Origin: Pseudomonas sp. NCCP-436
GTDB lineage: Bacteria > Pseudomonadota > Gammaproteobacteria > Pseudomonadales > Pseudomonadaceae
DNA: 64,000 bases
Reading direction: 5' to 3'
Assembly (NCBI RefSeq): GCF_019656335.1
Contig: NZ_BPLZ01000017.1
Location: 1-64,000, forward strand
In this document: positions 1-11,317 of the stretch, piece after piece
How the letters are laid out: each line of letters begins with the position of its first letter
How positions within the stretch are numbered: the first letter of the stretch is position 1
Notes under the pieces: model-generated
What the model saw: the letters and a program-made list of their open reading frames with translations, nothing else
The model's database searches: none
Told to the model about the DNA's origin: nothing
Translations under genes and position numbers: made by a program

Positions 1-119
1 TCACCACCCACCGGCCGGCGCATCCTACACGCCAACTTCAGATCCGCAAACCCTTCATTCAACTTAACTTGTTGATTAACAAGAAGTTTTTGAAGCGCTT
101 CATCGCTGAAGTGGCGCGC

Positions 120-147
120 ATTCTACATCCAGCAGAATGCGCGTCAA
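120..147 (-). promoter_or_regulatory. Putative stable-RNA promoter firing out of the window
   Basis: On the minus strand a TTGACG -35 (142-147) and a TAGAAT -10 (120-125) are separated by 16 bp and followed by a GC-rich discriminator (GCGCGCC). This is the layout of Pseudomonas rRNA and tRNA promoters. Downstream, positions 1-119 contain no open reading frame but do contain a TTGTTAATCAACAA palindrome, consistent with an RNA leader. The transcribed gene would lie left of base 1. The promoter begins only a few bases past the msrQ stop codon. An rRNA or tRNA operon is inferred, not seen. Confidence 0.5.
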
Positions 148-149
148 GC

Positions 150-776
150 TTATATTTCAATTTTCTTTGGATTTTCTCGAAAAAGGACGCCCACTCTCTG
201 TAATGCGCCCGCGACAGCGGAGAGACGCATCAGCAGTAACCCGCCACCGATCAACGCATAAGCGAGCCACCCCCCCAGATCAGCCCGCACCACCCAAAGC
301 ATATGCAACAAAGCCAGCAGCAGGATCGCGTAAACCAGGCGATGCAGTGCCTTCCACTTACAGCCCAGCTTTCTGATACTGAAGCGGTTCGAGGTGACAG
401 CCAGCACCAGTAGTCCGACAAAGGCCAGCGCCCCCACAATGATGTAGGGGCGTTCGGAAAGATCGCGTAACACCAGGTCCAGCCGCAGCCCGGCGATAAA
501 CAACACATAACAGGACAGATGCAGAGCGGCATAGGCGAAGCACCACAACCCCAGCTGACGCCGCACGGCGATCCAGCCTCCCCAGCGGGTCAGTTGCTGC
601 AGCGGCGTCATCCCTAAGGTGATCAACAGAAGAATCAGGGCACCGAGCCCCAGGTTGTCCACCAGCACCTTGCCCGGATCAGGCCCCAGCAGACTGAAGA
701 CGGCACGGTACAGCCAGTAAAGCGGTGGAACCGATGCCGCCAGAAACACGCCGAGGCGCCAGAGCCTGTAACGCAT
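150..776 (-). CDS. msrQ: MsrQ, heme-binding membrane subunit of the MsrPQ methionine sulfoxide reductase
   Basis: MsrQ is an inner-membrane b-type heme protein of the ferric-reductase-like family. It passes electrons from the respiratory chain or flavin reductases to periplasmic MsrP, which repairs oxidised methionines in envelope proteins. The 208-residue product is almost entirely hydrophobic, with about five to six membrane spans. Candidate heme-ligand histidines are His86 in one helix and His145 and His158 in a later pair, as in the family. The start codon abuts the msrP stop codon at 776, so the two genes are co-translated as a pair. Length is normal for MsrQ. Confidence 0.93.
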   Translation of the reverse strand: MRYRLWRLGVFLAASVPPLYWLYRAVFSLLGPDPGKVLVDNLGLGALILLLITLGMTPLQQLTRWGGWIAVRRQLGLWCFAYAALHLSCYVLFIAGLRLDLVLRDLSERPYIIVGALAFVGLLVLAVTSNRFSIRKLGCKWKALHRLVYAILLLALLHMLWVVRADLGGWLAYALIGGGLLLMRLSAVAGALQRVGVLFRENPKKIEI

Positions 777-1786
777 CAGTAGTACCTCGCCAGATCCATG
801 CCGGCGTAGAGATCGGCAACCTCCTCATAACCATTGAACATCCGGGTATCGATCACATTCGGACTGAACAAGCCACTGGGCAGGCGCCGCTCGGTGGCCT
901 GCGACCAGCGCGGATGGTCCACCTGCGGATTGACGTTGGCAAAGAAGCCATATTCGTTAGGCGCAATACGCTCCCAGGTTGTTCTGGGCGCTTCGGCTAC
1001 CAGACTGATTCGAACGATGGACTTGATGCTCTTGAAGCCATATTTCCAGGGCACCACAAGGCGCAATGGCGCGCCGTTCTGATTCGGCAGAACGCGCCCG
1101 TACATGCCGACGGCCATGAAAGCCAGAGGATGCATTGCCTCATCGAGACGCAAGCCCTCGACATAAGGCCAATCTATCAGCGAGAAGCCCGAGCGCTGTC
1201 CCGGCATATGCTCACGATCGACCAAGGTCTCAAAACGGACGTAGTGAGCGGCAGAGGTCGGTTCAACCTGCCTGAGCAAGCTAGCCAAAGGAAACCCCAA
1301 CCAGGGTATGACCATGGACCAGGCCTCCACACAGCGCAGCCGGTAGATGCGCTCTTCAAAAGCATGCGGTTTGACCAAATCCTCGATGGAATAGCGCCCC
1401 GGCTTACCCACCTCGCCATCAATCATGACGCTCCAGGGTTCGATCTGTAGCCTGCCGGCATTGGCTGCCGGCTCCCCCTTCCCCGCACCGAACTCATAGA
1501 AGTTGTTGTAATGCGTAGCATCCTTGAATGGGGTGATGCTTTCGCCGCCAGCCGTAACCGCCTGCCAACGCGCGGCCGCCAGCTTCTCCTCAAACCAGTC
1601 AGGCGCCCTGGCAGGATCAACATCACGGTATACACCCTGAGTCCCGGCACCAGCCCAGGCAGGCATAGCCATCATGGCCGCCAGCGCCAATGACCCCTGC
1701 ATCAGCTTGCGACGGGACAAATAAATGGATTCGGGGGTGACTTCGGACTCCAGGGCCCGAGAAGAAGAAAGAACTCGAATAAACAT
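776..1786 (-). CDS. msrP: MsrP, periplasmic Mo-molybdopterin methionine sulfoxide reductase
   Basis: This is the catalytic subunit of the MsrPQ system and reduces both R- and S-methionine sulfoxides in periplasmic proteins. The 336-residue product starts with a twin-arginine signal (SRRKLMQ at residues 24-30, then a hydrophobic stretch and a cleavage region ending AWAGA), so it is exported folded with its cofactor. Cys152, in RLRCVEAW, is the expected molybdenum ligand. It depends on molybdopterin, and moaCDE lie about 7 kb away. The Shine-Dalgarno GGAG lies inside the end of a perfect 20-bp inverted repeat just upstream, so translation may be structure-controlled. The gene follows pssA on the same strand with a 67-bp gap. 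Confidence 0.95.
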   Translation of the reverse strand: MFIRVLSSSRALESEVTPESIYLSRRKLMQGSLALAAMMAMPAWAGAGTQGVYRDVDPARAPDWFEEKLAAARWQAVTAGGESITPFKDATHYNNFYEFGAGKGEPAANAGRLQIEPWSVMIDGEVGKPGRYSIEDLVKPHAFEERIYRLRCVEAWSMVIPWLGFPLASLLRQVEPTSAAHYVRFETLVDREHMPGQRSGFSLIDWPYVEGLRLDEAMHPLAFMAVGMYGRVLPNQNGAPLRLVVPWKYGFKSIKSIVRISLVAEAPRTTWERIAPNEYGFFANVNPQVDHPRWSQATERRLPSGLFSPNVIDTRMFNGYEEVADLYAGMDLARYY

Positions 1787-1790
1787 GGCA

Positions 1791-1835
1791 ACTCCGTGGT
1801 CTAGAGTTCGCGGAACGAACTCTAGACCACGGAGT
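1791..1835 (-). promoter_or_regulatory. Perfect 20-bp inverted repeat overlapping the msrP ribosome binding site
   Basis: Bases 1791-1810 and 1816-1835 are exact reverse complements around a 5-nt loop (1811-1815). On the minus strand the second arm ends in CCACGGAGT, and its GGAG is the msrP Shine-Dalgarno, 5-6 nt before the ATG. The hairpin would therefore hide the ribosome site. It also lies between the pssA stop and msrP and could attenuate read-through, but there is no T-run. Function is inferred from position only. Confidence 0.6.
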
Positions 1836-1853
1836 ACAGGAGAAATTACAACG

Positions 1854-2669
1854 TCAGACGGTTTTACGGCGGCGCAATTGCAGCAGGTACTGAACAGGCC
1901 CGGACACAGCGTAAGCCAGGAAGATCAGCAGCAGGATGCGCGGCGGGTCACTGAACACCACGGCAAAGATCAGCACCACCACGAGAATCGCTACGAATGG
2001 CACACGCCCCTTCAGATCAAGATCCTTGAAGCTGTAGTACTTGATGTTGCTGACCATCAGGCAGCCGGCGGCGGCAACCAGCAGGGCTACGACAAAGGCC
2101 ATGTTTGAGCCCTTGATGCCGAAATCGCTGAAGGCCCAGACCGTGCCCGCCACCACTCCGGCCGCAGCTGGACTGGCCAGACCGATGAAGTAGCGCTTGT
2201 CGACGCTGCCGATCTGCGTATTGAAACGAGCCAGACGCAGAGCCGCGCCCGCCACGTAGATAAAGGCGACCATCCAGCCGACCTTGCCCATGCTGCCCAA
2301 CGCCCACTCAAAGGCCAGCAGCGCTGGTGCCACGCCGAAGGCAACCATGTCCGAGAGCGAGTCGTACTCGGCACCGAAGGCGCTCTGCGTGTTGGTCAGA
2401 CGTGCCACGCGACCATCCAGACTATCGAGCACCATGGCCACAAACACTGCAGCGGCGGCCACATAGAAATTGCCGTTCATCGCGTTGATGATGGAATAAA
2501 ACCCGGCAAAGAGGTTGGCGGTCGTAAACAGGTTGGGCAACAGGTAGATGCCGCGATGACGAACCTTGCGCCCCTCGGCGTCCTGCCCTTCCTCTATGTG
2601 CTCATCGATCGGCAGTAGACTCTCCGTAGTTTCGTCTGCTGATTTCTGACCCTCAGAACCTTCGCTCAT
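1854..2669 (-). CDS. pssA: CDP-diacylglycerol--serine O-phosphatidyltransferase (phosphatidylserine synthase)
   Basis: This enzyme transfers phosphatidyl from CDP-diacylglycerol to L-serine, the committed step toward phosphatidylethanolamine, at the inner membrane. The 271-residue product has a charged N-terminal tail of about 40 residues, then several membrane helices. The CDP-alcohol phosphotransferase signature sits at residues 82-107: D-x2-DG-x2-AR-x8-G-x3-D-x3-D, with Asp103 and Asp107 visible. The ATG at 2669 was chosen over upstream codons because AAGGTG lies 7 nt before it. This is the short subclass II type found in Pseudomonas and Bacillus, not the peripheral E. coli type. It lies between ilvC and msrP on the same strand. 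Confidence 0.93.
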   Translation of the reverse strand: MSEGSEGQKSADETTESLLPIDEHIEEGQDAEGRKVRHRGIYLLPNLFTTANLFAGFYSIINAMNGNFYVAAAAVFVAMVLDSLDGRVARLTNTQSAFGAEYDSLSDMVAFGVAPALLAFEWALGSMGKVGWMVAFIYVAGAALRLARFNTQIGSVDKRYFIGLASPAAAGVVAGTVWAFSDFGIKGSNMAFVVALLVAAAGCLMVSNIKYYSFKDLDLKGRVPFVAILVVVLIFAVVFSDPPRILLLIFLAYAVSGPVQYLLQLRRRKTV

Positions 2670-2772
2670 GAACAACACCTTGCTGCGGATTTGACGAATT
2701 TCGACAAGGCCGGACGAAACGGGTTCGCCGTCTTGCAAGCTGGCTTTATACCAGAACCCTAACCCCAGAATG

Positions 2773-2797
2773 AAAAAACGCGGCCTTAAGCCGCGTT
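2773..2797 (-). terminator. Rho-independent terminator of ilvC
   Basis: An 8-bp GC-rich stem (2777-2784 with 2790-2797, loop 5 nt) is followed on the minus strand by a run of Ts (2776-2773). It starts about 18 bp after the ilvC stop and separates ilvC from pssA. Confidence 0.9.
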
Positions 2798-2815
2798 CTT
2801 TCACACCTGAGAACC

Positions 2816-4838
<2,023 letters not shown>

Positions 4839-4942
4839 GCGCCCCCATCAGCTCAGCAGGAATACCCAGCATGTTGGTAGATGCTTGTCATCTGCGCAGC
4901 GGCTCTTCATCCTGCGCGAAGTTCAGTCACGGAGTATTCGAT

Positions 4943-5104
4943 ATGACCAATATCCAGCATCTGGGCCTGACTCTGTTCGTCCTGCTTTCCGCCGGGATAG
5001 CCATGGGTCACAAAACCACCTGCACCGACGGCCGGATCGTGGAAACCTACCTCGCCAAAGCTCTGGCCTCGCAAGTGCTGGGCCACGATATGTGTCAGCC
5101 GTAA
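4943..5104 (+). CDS. Small putative secreted protein (53 aa)
   Basis: This is a short open frame with ATG at 4943, preceded by GGAG at a usable distance. The product has a hydrophobic N-terminal segment (LGLTLFVLLSAGIAMG) that looks like a signal peptide. About 30 polar residues with two cysteines follow (TTCTDG and DMCQP), which could form one disulfide. I do not recognise the family. An upstream in-frame ATG at 4871 would give 77 residues but no signal-like N-terminus. It may be co-transcribed with ilvY. Confidence is limited by the short length. Confidence 0.5.
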   Translation: MTNIQHLGLTLFVLLSAGIAMGHKTTCTDGRIVETYLAKALASQVLGHDMCQP

Positions 5105-5241
5105 ACCACCGGAGCCTTAGAAAGGAAGATGCCGATGTTCGCTGGCGTTGTTAAAAACCGGCCCAGAATGCTCCTTTAATACTCCGCCTCTTCGCCGCTT
5201 TGCCTGATTGGCTCGTCGCCGGGCAAGTTTTCCTACAACTG

Positions 5242-6156
5242 CTAGATTCCACGCCCCGGCCTAGTAGCCAACAGCAGGCCACCAAAGATCATGGCTGCGC
5301 CCAGCCAGTGATAGATCTGCAGACTTTCGCCCAGCAGCAGCCACCCCAGCAGGGCAGTGAATACCGGCATCAGGTAGTTGGTCAGCGCGGCACGAGCGGC
5401 GCCGATCACACGAATACCGTGATTCCATGCCAGATAGGCCAGCAACGAGGCAAATACGGCTGTATAGGCAATGGCCGAAAGATTTGCAACATTGACTGCC
5501 AGCGTCTCCCCCTGACTCAGTTCGTACAGGTAGAACGGCAGGATCAACGGCACGCCCAGCAGAATGAAGGCCCCGAGCAGCGCCAAGCCTGGAATCGGCT
5601 GCAGGTAACTGACCCAGCGCCGCTGCAGCACCGTGTACAGCGCCCAAACCAGTACAGCCAGCAGCATGATCAAGTCGCCCTGATTGAATGACAGACTGGC
5701 CAGCCGGCTCCACTGACCGTAACTGATAAGCACCAAAAGACCGGCCACCGCCACCAGCATGCCCCACCATGCGCGGCGCGCCGGCCACTCCTTGAGCAGC
5801 AATCCGGCGCCAATGAAGGTCACCAGAGGCAGACAGGTATTGACCAGCGAGATGTTGATCGCTGCAGTCGTCTGCGCCGCACTGTAGAGCAGCGAGTTGT
5901 AGCCGGCGATGCCCAGTCCACCGAGCAGTAGCAGACGCCAGCCGGCATGACACAAAGCCTGACGGTGCAGCCACAGCGGCCTTGCAACGAATGGCAGCAG
6001 TAGCACCAGGGCCAGCAGCCATCGCCAGAACGACAGGGTGAAAGGCGCGATTTCACCAGCAAAGGCCCGCGCCACAAGGGCATTACCGGACCAGCACAGA
6101 TTGGCCAGTATAAGGCCGAATAGCGCCAGACGGCGCGAGTGATGAGAGAGATTCAT
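5242..6156 (-). CDS. EamA/DMT-family inner-membrane transporter
   Basis: The 304-residue hydrophobic protein has about ten membrane helices arranged as two EamA repeats, as in drug/metabolite exporters such as RhaT, RarD and YdcZ-like proteins. The first repeat carries the typical NLCWSGNALVAR segment in helix 1. The second ends with a [19 protein letters not shown] stretch characteristic of the family. The ATG at 6156 was chosen because the membrane domain starts soon after it. No clear Shine-Dalgarno is visible, so the start is less certain. The substrate cannot be inferred. It appears to be a single-gene unit. Confidence 0.85.
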   Translation of the reverse strand: MNLSHHSRRLALFGLILANLCWSGNALVARAFAGEIAPFTLSFWRWLLALVLLLPFVARPLWLHRQALCHAGWRLLLLGGLGIAGYNSLLYSAAQTTAAINISLVNTCLPLVTFIGAGLLLKEWPARRAWWGMLVAVAGLLVLISYGQWSRLASLSFNQGDLIMLLAVLVWALYTVLQRRWVSYLQPIPGLALLGAFILLGVPLILPFYLYELSQGETLAVNVANLSAIAYTAVFASLLAYLAWNHGIRVIGAARAALTNYLMPVFTALLGWLLLGESLQIYHWLGAAMIFGGLLLATRPGRGI

Positions 6157-6342
6157 AGGACAGAACGGATGGCTTGCGGAAATCTGGCCGAACGGACACA
6201 AACAGCACGCGAAGAGTGCGGAGCGTACATGGCCAAAACGGCTCAGGTGGCAAAGCCACCATACGGGGGGCAGGCAGGCCTTGGCAAGTTCCAAGCCGGA
6301 TCAGGGCCTGCGGCACGGCCCGTTCCGGCACGCAAGCACTGC

Positions 6343-8259
6343 TTAACGAAGACGGCGCGTTAACCTCAGCACCAGCCACAACAGCAACAAAGTCGCGCTC
6401 AGGAGAAGCACGCAGCCCCCCCACTGCAGCGGCCCGGCCAGACGGAACAGCTCACCAGGGTGCAGACTGGGAGCGCGAATCATACGGGGCTCAGCGGCCG
6501 CTCCGCTGGTTGGGATATCCGCCAGGCCGTCACCGTCAAGATCAGGCAGGCTACGGATATGATCGAGCAGCGCCTGCCATTCCTTGAGTTCCTGCACGCC
6601 GTCGGCATGCGGGTCCTGATCGACAATGGCCTCCTCGATGCTCGGCAGCACCCGTCCTTCGGCATCCTTCGGTACCACGTCCAGCAACCCCTTGGTCAGC
6701 TCCGGCACCAGCCAGGTGAAGCTGCCGACATAGCTGGTGGCTGCGATGCTGTACAGACGCCCGTCGTCCAGATCCAGCTCGCGGTAACCACGCTGCTCGT
6801 CACCGATCTCGATGCGGCTGACCCGGTCGAACGGCACGCGCCAGGGGTTGTAGGTAAAGCGCAGACCGGAAACCCGCGGGTAGTAGCTATCGCTGTCATG
6901 CACCTGATAGGCCAGCAGCAGAACCTCCAGCAAGGCCTTGATCTCGCGGGATGTAACATAGGCCTTGATCAGCGGATAACCCGGCTCGTCGTCGAAATGG
7001 CCGATACCCAGCGGGGCGATACGGAACAGATCCGAAACGTCCTGGATGCCCTGGCGCCCCTTGAGCAGGTCATCACGAATGGTGCCATTGCCGGTGAAGG
7101 CCAGATCAGCATCCACCGCATGACGCAGCGCATCGGTAACCAGATTGGCCAGCGTGTGCTCATTGAAGTCTCGCCCCAGACTCTGATCCACCCGGGCCAG
7201 CGGCTGATCGAAGAGATAGCCCCTGGGCTCCAGCATGTGCTCACTGACCACTTGCTTGAAATCCTCGACCTGCGTGGTGACAGTCTCATCGCCGCGAATA
7301 CTGTCGTTGATCGGATGCAGACGGTAATCGCGCACACGTGGCACTCCATCCTCCCCCAGAATCATGCGCAACTCGCCCAGATACTGGATTTCCGAACCGG
7401 CCTGCACCACCGGCGTTCGACCGTTGACCAGCACCGGCTGCGGCAATGCGACATGGGAGTGGCCACCGACGACAATGTCGATGCCCGGCACCTGTTCGAC
7501 CAACTCCACTTCTTCACCGCGCCAGCTGCCATCGGTTTGCTGAGTCACCCCCATGTGCGATAGCAGGATCACCACCTCGGCGCCCTCCTCACGTAACCGG
7601 GCGACCATTTCCCGGGCGCTGGCTACAGGATCGGCGAAGGTCACTGGCTTGATCATCGGGCTGACCGCCACAGCGTTCTCACCCAGCAGACCGAACAGAC
7701 CGAAACGAATGCCGCCACGCTCGATCAGGCGGTACGGCTGTATACGTCCGGCGTCGAACTGTGCCTGCAGACTGTCGTCAGCCTTGCTGGCGGCATCAAA
7801 GCGCATGTTGCTCGACAGCAGTGGTACCAGATCACCCTTGGCCCGGTGCGCAGCGCCGATCATTGCAGCGAGGCCGGCCGGGCGGAAATCGAACTCATGG
7901 TTACCGATCACCGTAGCGTCGTAGCCCAGCTCGGTCATCAGTTGCAGTTCGCTGCCCATCTCGCGGGCTACGGTATGAAACAGCGTCCCCATGGTGAAGT
8001 CGCCACCGTCGAGCAACAGCAGTGGCTGCTCACCGGCCGCTGTCCGCCGCTCGGCCAACAGAGTGGCCAGACGGGCGATACCACCGACGGTGTCGTCATC
8101 ATCGGTACTGGCCGGACTGTACTCATTGTTCGGACCAAAGCCGAGCAGGCGCGATTGCCAGTCATTGGTGTGCAAAATGGTAAAGCTGCGCTCGGCAGCC
8201 ATCAGCGAGGTGGCCATCAACAGGCTGGCAAGCAGGGAGAAAGTGGAGAACAGGCGCAT
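6343..8259 (-). CDS. Membrane-anchored metallophosphatase / 5'-nucleotidase
   Basis: This is a two-domain 5'-nucleotidase of the UshA/YfkN type, expected to hydrolyse nucleotides or related phosphoesters in the periplasm. Residues 1-22 form a signal peptide (ending LMAAE). The calcineurin-like metal site follows: HTNDW near residue 30, GGDFTMGT near 88 and GNHEFD near 120, with later GGHSH. The C-terminal substrate domain carries FTGNGTIRDD. It differs from soluble UshA in ending with a single hydrophobic helix preceded by WGG and followed by RLTRRLR. That tail would anchor it, or could be a sorting-type tail. Length is 638 residues. Confidence 0.9.
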   Translation of the reverse strand: MRLFSTFSLLASLLMATSLMAAERSFTILHTNDWQSRLLGFGPNNEYSPASTDDDDTVGGIARLATLLAERRTAAGEQPLLLLDGGDFTMGTLFHTVAREMGSELQLMTELGYDATVIGNHEFDFRPAGLAAMIGAAHRAKGDLVPLLSSNMRFDAASKADDSLQAQFDAGRIQPYRLIERGGIRFGLFGLLGENAVAVSPMIKPVTFADPVASAREMVARLREEGAEVVILLSHMGVTQQTDGSWRGEEVELVEQVPGIDIVVGGHSHVALPQPVLVNGRTPVVQAGSEIQYLGELRMILGEDGVPRVRDYRLHPINDSIRGDETVTTQVEDFKQVVSEHMLEPRGYLFDQPLARVDQSLGRDFNEHTLANLVTDALRHAVDADLAFTGNGTIRDDLLKGRQGIQDVSDLFRIAPLGIGHFDDEPGYPLIKAYVTSREIKALLEVLLLAYQVHDSDSYYPRVSGLRFTYNPWRVPFDRVSRIEIGDEQRGYRELDLDDGRLYSIAATSYVGSFTWLVPELTKGLLDVVPKDAEGRVLPSIEEAIVDQDPHADGVQELKEWQALLDHIRSLPDLDGDGLADIPTSGAAAEPRMIRAPSLHPGELFRLAGPLQWGGCVLLLSATLLLLWLVLRLTRRLR

Positions 8260-8426
8260 GGACGATCCTTGACGATGACTGCCGGCCAGTATGCGACAGC
8301 TGCCGATGCCTTACAGCGACCAATCGAGCCGATATGGTTCGCCAATCAGGTCACACTTGCGCCAGATCAGCACGGCCTTCAGGCGAAGGGGCTAGTCTTG
8401 CAGACACAACTGATGGGGGATGCCCA

Positions 8427-8591
8427 ATGGAACACTATCACCTGATGCTGGCGCTACTGGTCGGAGGCTTTCTCATGCTCGGTATCGGCTTCAATTACCG
8501 CAGATACGAATGGGGCGTGGGGCTGCTCGGCCTAGGCGTACTACTGATGCTGGTGCCGATCGCCCTGCACATCCATCTGACGCTGAACTAA
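8427..8591 (+). CDS. Small two-helix membrane protein (54 aa)
   Basis: This short frame has ATG at 8427 and a GGGG ribosome site 7-10 nt upstream. The product is two hydrophobic segments (roughly residues 5-22 and 29-48) joined by NYRRYEW, giving a hairpin in the inner membrane. I do not recognise a named family. Its stop lies 7 bp from the convergent moaE stop. Function is unknown. Confidence 0.55.
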   Translation: MEHYHLMLALLVGGFLMLGIGFNYRRYEWGVGLLGLGVLLMLVPIALHIHLTLN

Positions 8592-8598
8592 GCCGGAA

Positions 8599-9054
8599 TC
8601 AATCTTGCAGCCAGCGCCGGGCGGCACTCTGATCGCTGTCGCGCCCTTCGACCCAGCGCGGGCCATCTGGAGTGTCCTCCTTCTTCCAGAACGGAGCACG
8701 GGTCTTGAGATAATCCATAATGAAGTTGCAGGCATCGAACGCCGCCTGGCGGTGCGCACTGCTGGTACCGACGAAGACAATCGGCTCGCCCGGCTCCAGC
8801 CGGCCGATGCGGTGAATGATCTCGATGCCCAGTAGCGGCCAGCGTTCGCGCGCCTCCTCTGCGATCCTGGCCAGGGACTTCTCGGTCATGCCGGGAAAAT
8901 GTTCGAGGAACATCCCGCCGATCTCGTGCCCCTCGTTGAAGTCCCGGACATAGCCGACAAAGCTCACCACTGCGCCAATGCCAAGGTTGGCGGCGTGCAG
9001 CACGTTAAGCTCGGCACCGGGGTCGAAGGGCTGGATCTGGACGCGGATGTTCAT
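8599..9054 (-). CDS. moaE: Molybdopterin synthase catalytic subunit MoaE
   Basis: MoaE transfers sulfur from thiocarboxylated MoaD onto cyclic pyranopterin monophosphate to make molybdopterin. The 151-residue product has the family's VGYVRDFNEG and LEHFPGMTEKSL segments near residues 33-58, and HRIGRLEPGE followed by the HRQAAFDAC active-site region. The ATG at 9054 gives the standard MNIRVQ start. It is the last gene of moaC-moaD-moaE, 46 bp after moaD. Mo-dependent MsrP lies nearby. Confidence 0.95.
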   Translation of the reverse strand: MNIRVQIQPFDPGAELNVLHAANLGIGAVVSFVGYVRDFNEGHEIGGMFLEHFPGMTEKSLARIAEEARERWPLLGIEIIHRIGRLEPGEPIVFVGTSSAHRQAAFDACNFIMDYLKTRAPFWKKEDTPDGPRWVEGRDSDQSAARRWLQD

Positions 9055-9100
9055 GACTCGCTCGCTGTGCTGGATAAAGGAAGGAACACGCCGACAACTA

Positions 9101-9343
9101 TCAGCCACCGGTAACAGTGGGAAAAAAGGCCACCTCGTCGTCCTCGGCCAGCGGCTCATCGAGGCCGCACAACTCCTGGTTGCGGGCGCACATCAGATTC
9201 TGCTCGGCAAGCACCTCCCAGACACCGCCACGGGCAACCAGATGCACGCGCAAATCATCAAGGCTAGCGAAATCGCCACTGAGCTGTTCTTCGTCACACC
9301 CAAGTACCTCGCGATAGCGGGCGAAATACTGCACACGAATCAT
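9101..9343 (-). CDS. moaD: Molybdopterin synthase sulfur-carrier subunit MoaD
   Basis: This 80-residue ubiquitin-fold protein ends in the required C-terminal Gly-Gly (TVTGG). The terminal glycine is adenylated and thiocarboxylated to carry sulfur to MoaE. The start overlaps the moaC stop by 4 bp, so the pair is translationally coupled. Length and ending are typical of MoaD. Confidence 0.95.
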   Translation of the reverse strand: MIRVQYFARYREVLGCDEEQLSGDFASLDDLRVHLVARGGVWEVLAEQNLMCARNQELCGLDEPLAEDDEVAFFPTVTGG

Positions 9344-9816
9344 GCCATTTCCTCCACCTTGTAGTGGCCGCTCTTGCCACCGAGCTTTTCCAGCAGACGC
9401 ACCTGCTCGATGAGCATGCCTCGGTCAACCGCCTTGCACATGTCATAGATGGTCAGCGCAGCGACGCTGGCTGCAGTCAACGCTTCCATCTCGACCCCGG
9501 TCTGCCCGGACAGTTTGCAACGCGCGACGATACGCACGGCATCCTCACCCTCGGCGCTAAGCTCGACCTTGACACCGGTCAGCAGTAGCGGATGGCACAG
9601 CGGAATCAGTTCGCTGGTCTTCTTCGCCGCCTGAATGCCGGCGATGCGAGCCACGGCGAACACATCGCCCTTGGGATGCTCGCCAGCCACGATCATCTGC
9701 AGGGTGGTCGGCAACATGCGCACGCGCGCTTCGGCAACGGCCTCGCGGAAGGTGGCAGCCTTGTCGGTGACATCAACCATGTGCGCACGGCCTTGAGAAT
9801 CGAGATGGGTCAGCAC
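9340..9816 (-). CDS. moaC: Cyclic pyranopterin monophosphate synthase MoaC
   Basis: MoaC completes, with MoaA, the conversion of GTP to cyclic pyranopterin monophosphate, the first step of molybdenum cofactor synthesis. The 158-residue product carries [16 protein letters not shown] near residues 13-28, [12 protein letters not shown], and the conserved Lys/Asp segment [10 protein letters not shown]...DMCKAVDR. The start is a GTG at 9816, preceded by CAGGAG about 8 nt upstream. Upstream in-frame ATGs give non-homologous extensions and were rejected. It is the first gene of moaCDE. No moaA or moaB is in the window. Confidence 0.95.
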   Translation of the reverse strand: MLTHLDSQGRAHMVDVTDKAATFREAVAEARVRMLPTTLQMIVAGEHPKGDVFAVARIAGIQAAKKTSELIPLCHPLLLTGVKVELSAEGEDAVRIVARCKLSGQTGVEMEALTAASVAALTIYDMCKAVDRGMLIEQVRLLEKLGGKSGHYKVEEMA

Positions 9817-9925
9817 GGGATTACTCCTGACGGGAATCGGCCGATTGTAAACCCGCCGGTCAACTTTTGGCAGGCATAAGCACGCCTCCCGGCACGAAAC
9901 CGGGAGACGCAATCTGCAGGAAACA

Positions 9926-11317
9926 TTACAGGTGGGTTTCAGCGTACTCGGCAAGAATCGAGCGCGGAACACCCTGCAGCGTGACATGCACCCCGTGAGG
10001 GAAATCCTTGAAACGCTCGGTCAGGTAGGTCAGGCCCGAGCTGGGCGCCGACAGATAGGGCGTATCGATCTGTGCCAGGTTACCCAGACACACCACCTTG
10101 GAGCCGGCGCCAGCACGGGTGATGATGGTCTTCATCTGGTGCGGGGTAAGGTTCTGACATTCATCAATGAGGATCAGACTCTGCTGGAAACTGCGCCCGC
10201 GGATGTAGTTGAGTGATTTGAACTGCAACGGCACCCGTTGCAGGATGTAGTCGACGCTGCCATGGGTACTCTCGTCATCCATGTGCAGGGCTTCCAGGTT
10301 ATCCGTGATGGCGCCGAGCCAGGGCTCCATTTTCTCCGCCTCGGTCCCCGGTAGAAAGCCGATTTCCTGATCGAGGTTCTGCACGCTGCGGGTAGCGATG
10401 ATGCGCCGGTAACGCTTGCTTACCATGGTCTGCTCGATGGCTGCGGCCAGCGCCAGGATGGTCTTGCCGGAACCGGCCGCACCGGACAGGTTGACCAGAT
10501 GGATGTCCGGGTCGAGCAACGCGAACAGCGCCAGCGCCTGATGAATATCACGCGGCTTCAGGCCCCAGGCTTCCTGATGCATCAGCGGCTCCTGATGCAT
10601 GTCGAGAATCACCAGATCATCGCCCTTGACTGCCTTGATCCAGCCGACGAAGCCTTGCTCGTCGAGGATGAACTCGTTGATGTGTACTGCCGGCAACGCA
10701 TCGGCAAGCTGCACGCGATGCCAGGTACGCCCATGATCCTGGCGGGTTTCCACCTTGCTTACCCGGTCCCAGAACGAGCCGGGCAGCTCGTGATAGCCCT
10801 TCGACAGCAGCGAAACGTCGTCCACCAACTGGTCAGTGTGGTAGTCCTCGGACTCTATGCCACAGGCCCGCGCCTTCAGGCGCATGTTGATGTCCTTGGT
10901 CACCAGCACCACCGACAACCCCGGATTGCGCGTATTGAGCTCCACCAACTGGTTGATGATGCGGTTGTCGTTGAGGTCCTCCGGCAACCAGGTGACTGGC
11001 GTGGCGCTCTTGCTCATCAGGATCGACAGTTTCCCGCACGGCCCGCTCTTGCCACGCTGAATGGGCACGCCGCGCTCGACCTCCTCCGGCGCCGCACCGG
11101 CGAGGATCTGGTCGATCAGCCGGATGGCCTGACGACATTCGGCGGCAACACCGTGTTTCCCGGTTTTCAGCTTGTCGAGTTCCTCCAGCACCGTCATCGG
11201 AATGGCAACGTGGTGTTCTTCGAAATTGAGCAAGGCGTTGGGGTCGTGGATCAGGACGTTGGTGTCGAGAGCGTAGAGGGTTGGAGCGGTGGGCTTGGAG
11301 CGTCCGGTGTCATCCAT
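9926..11317 (-). CDS. PIN-domain/PhoH-family ATPase
   Basis: The 463-residue protein combines an N-terminal PIN ribonuclease-like domain with a C-terminal PhoH ATPase domain, the architecture known from YlaK and PhoH2 proteins proposed to act as RNA helicase-nucleases. The PIN start [10 protein letters not shown] is at residues 17-26 and further acidic residues follow ([11 protein letters not shown]). The ATPase has [14 protein letters not shown] near residue 280 and Walker [10 protein letters not shown] near 390. AAGAAGGTGA precedes the ATG. The gene is divergent from yaaA and same-strand upstream of moaC (109-bp gap). Its RNA substrate is unknown. Confidence 0.9.
   Translation of the reverse strand: MDDTGRSKPTAPTLYALDTNVLIHDPNALLNFEEHHVAIPMTVLEELDKLKTGKHGVAAECRQAIRLIDQILAGAAPEEVERGVPIQRGKSGPCGKLSILMSKSATPVTWLPEDLNDNRIINQLVELNTRNPGLSVVLVTKDINMRLKARACGIESEDYHTDQLVDDVSLLSKGYHELPGSFWDRVSKVETRQDHGRTWHRVQLADALPAVHINEFILDEQGFVGWIKAVKGDDLVILDMHQEPLMHQEAWGLKPRDIHQALALFALLDPDIHLVNLSGAAGSGKTILALAAAIEQTMVSKRYRRIIATRSVQNLDQEIGFLPGTEAEKMEPWLGAITDNLEALHMDDESTHGSVDYILQRVPLQFKSLNYIRGRSFQQSLILIDECQNLTPHQMKTIITRAGAGSKVVCLGNLAQIDTPYLSAPSSGLTYLTERFKDFPHGVHVTLQGVPRSILAEYAETHL

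Noticed and set aside
1791..1835. Reading the 20-bp palindrome as a plain pssA terminator
   Set aside because: It lacks a T-run on the minus strand and its end overlaps the msrP ribosome site, so a simple terminator call was not adopted, although attenuation remains possible.
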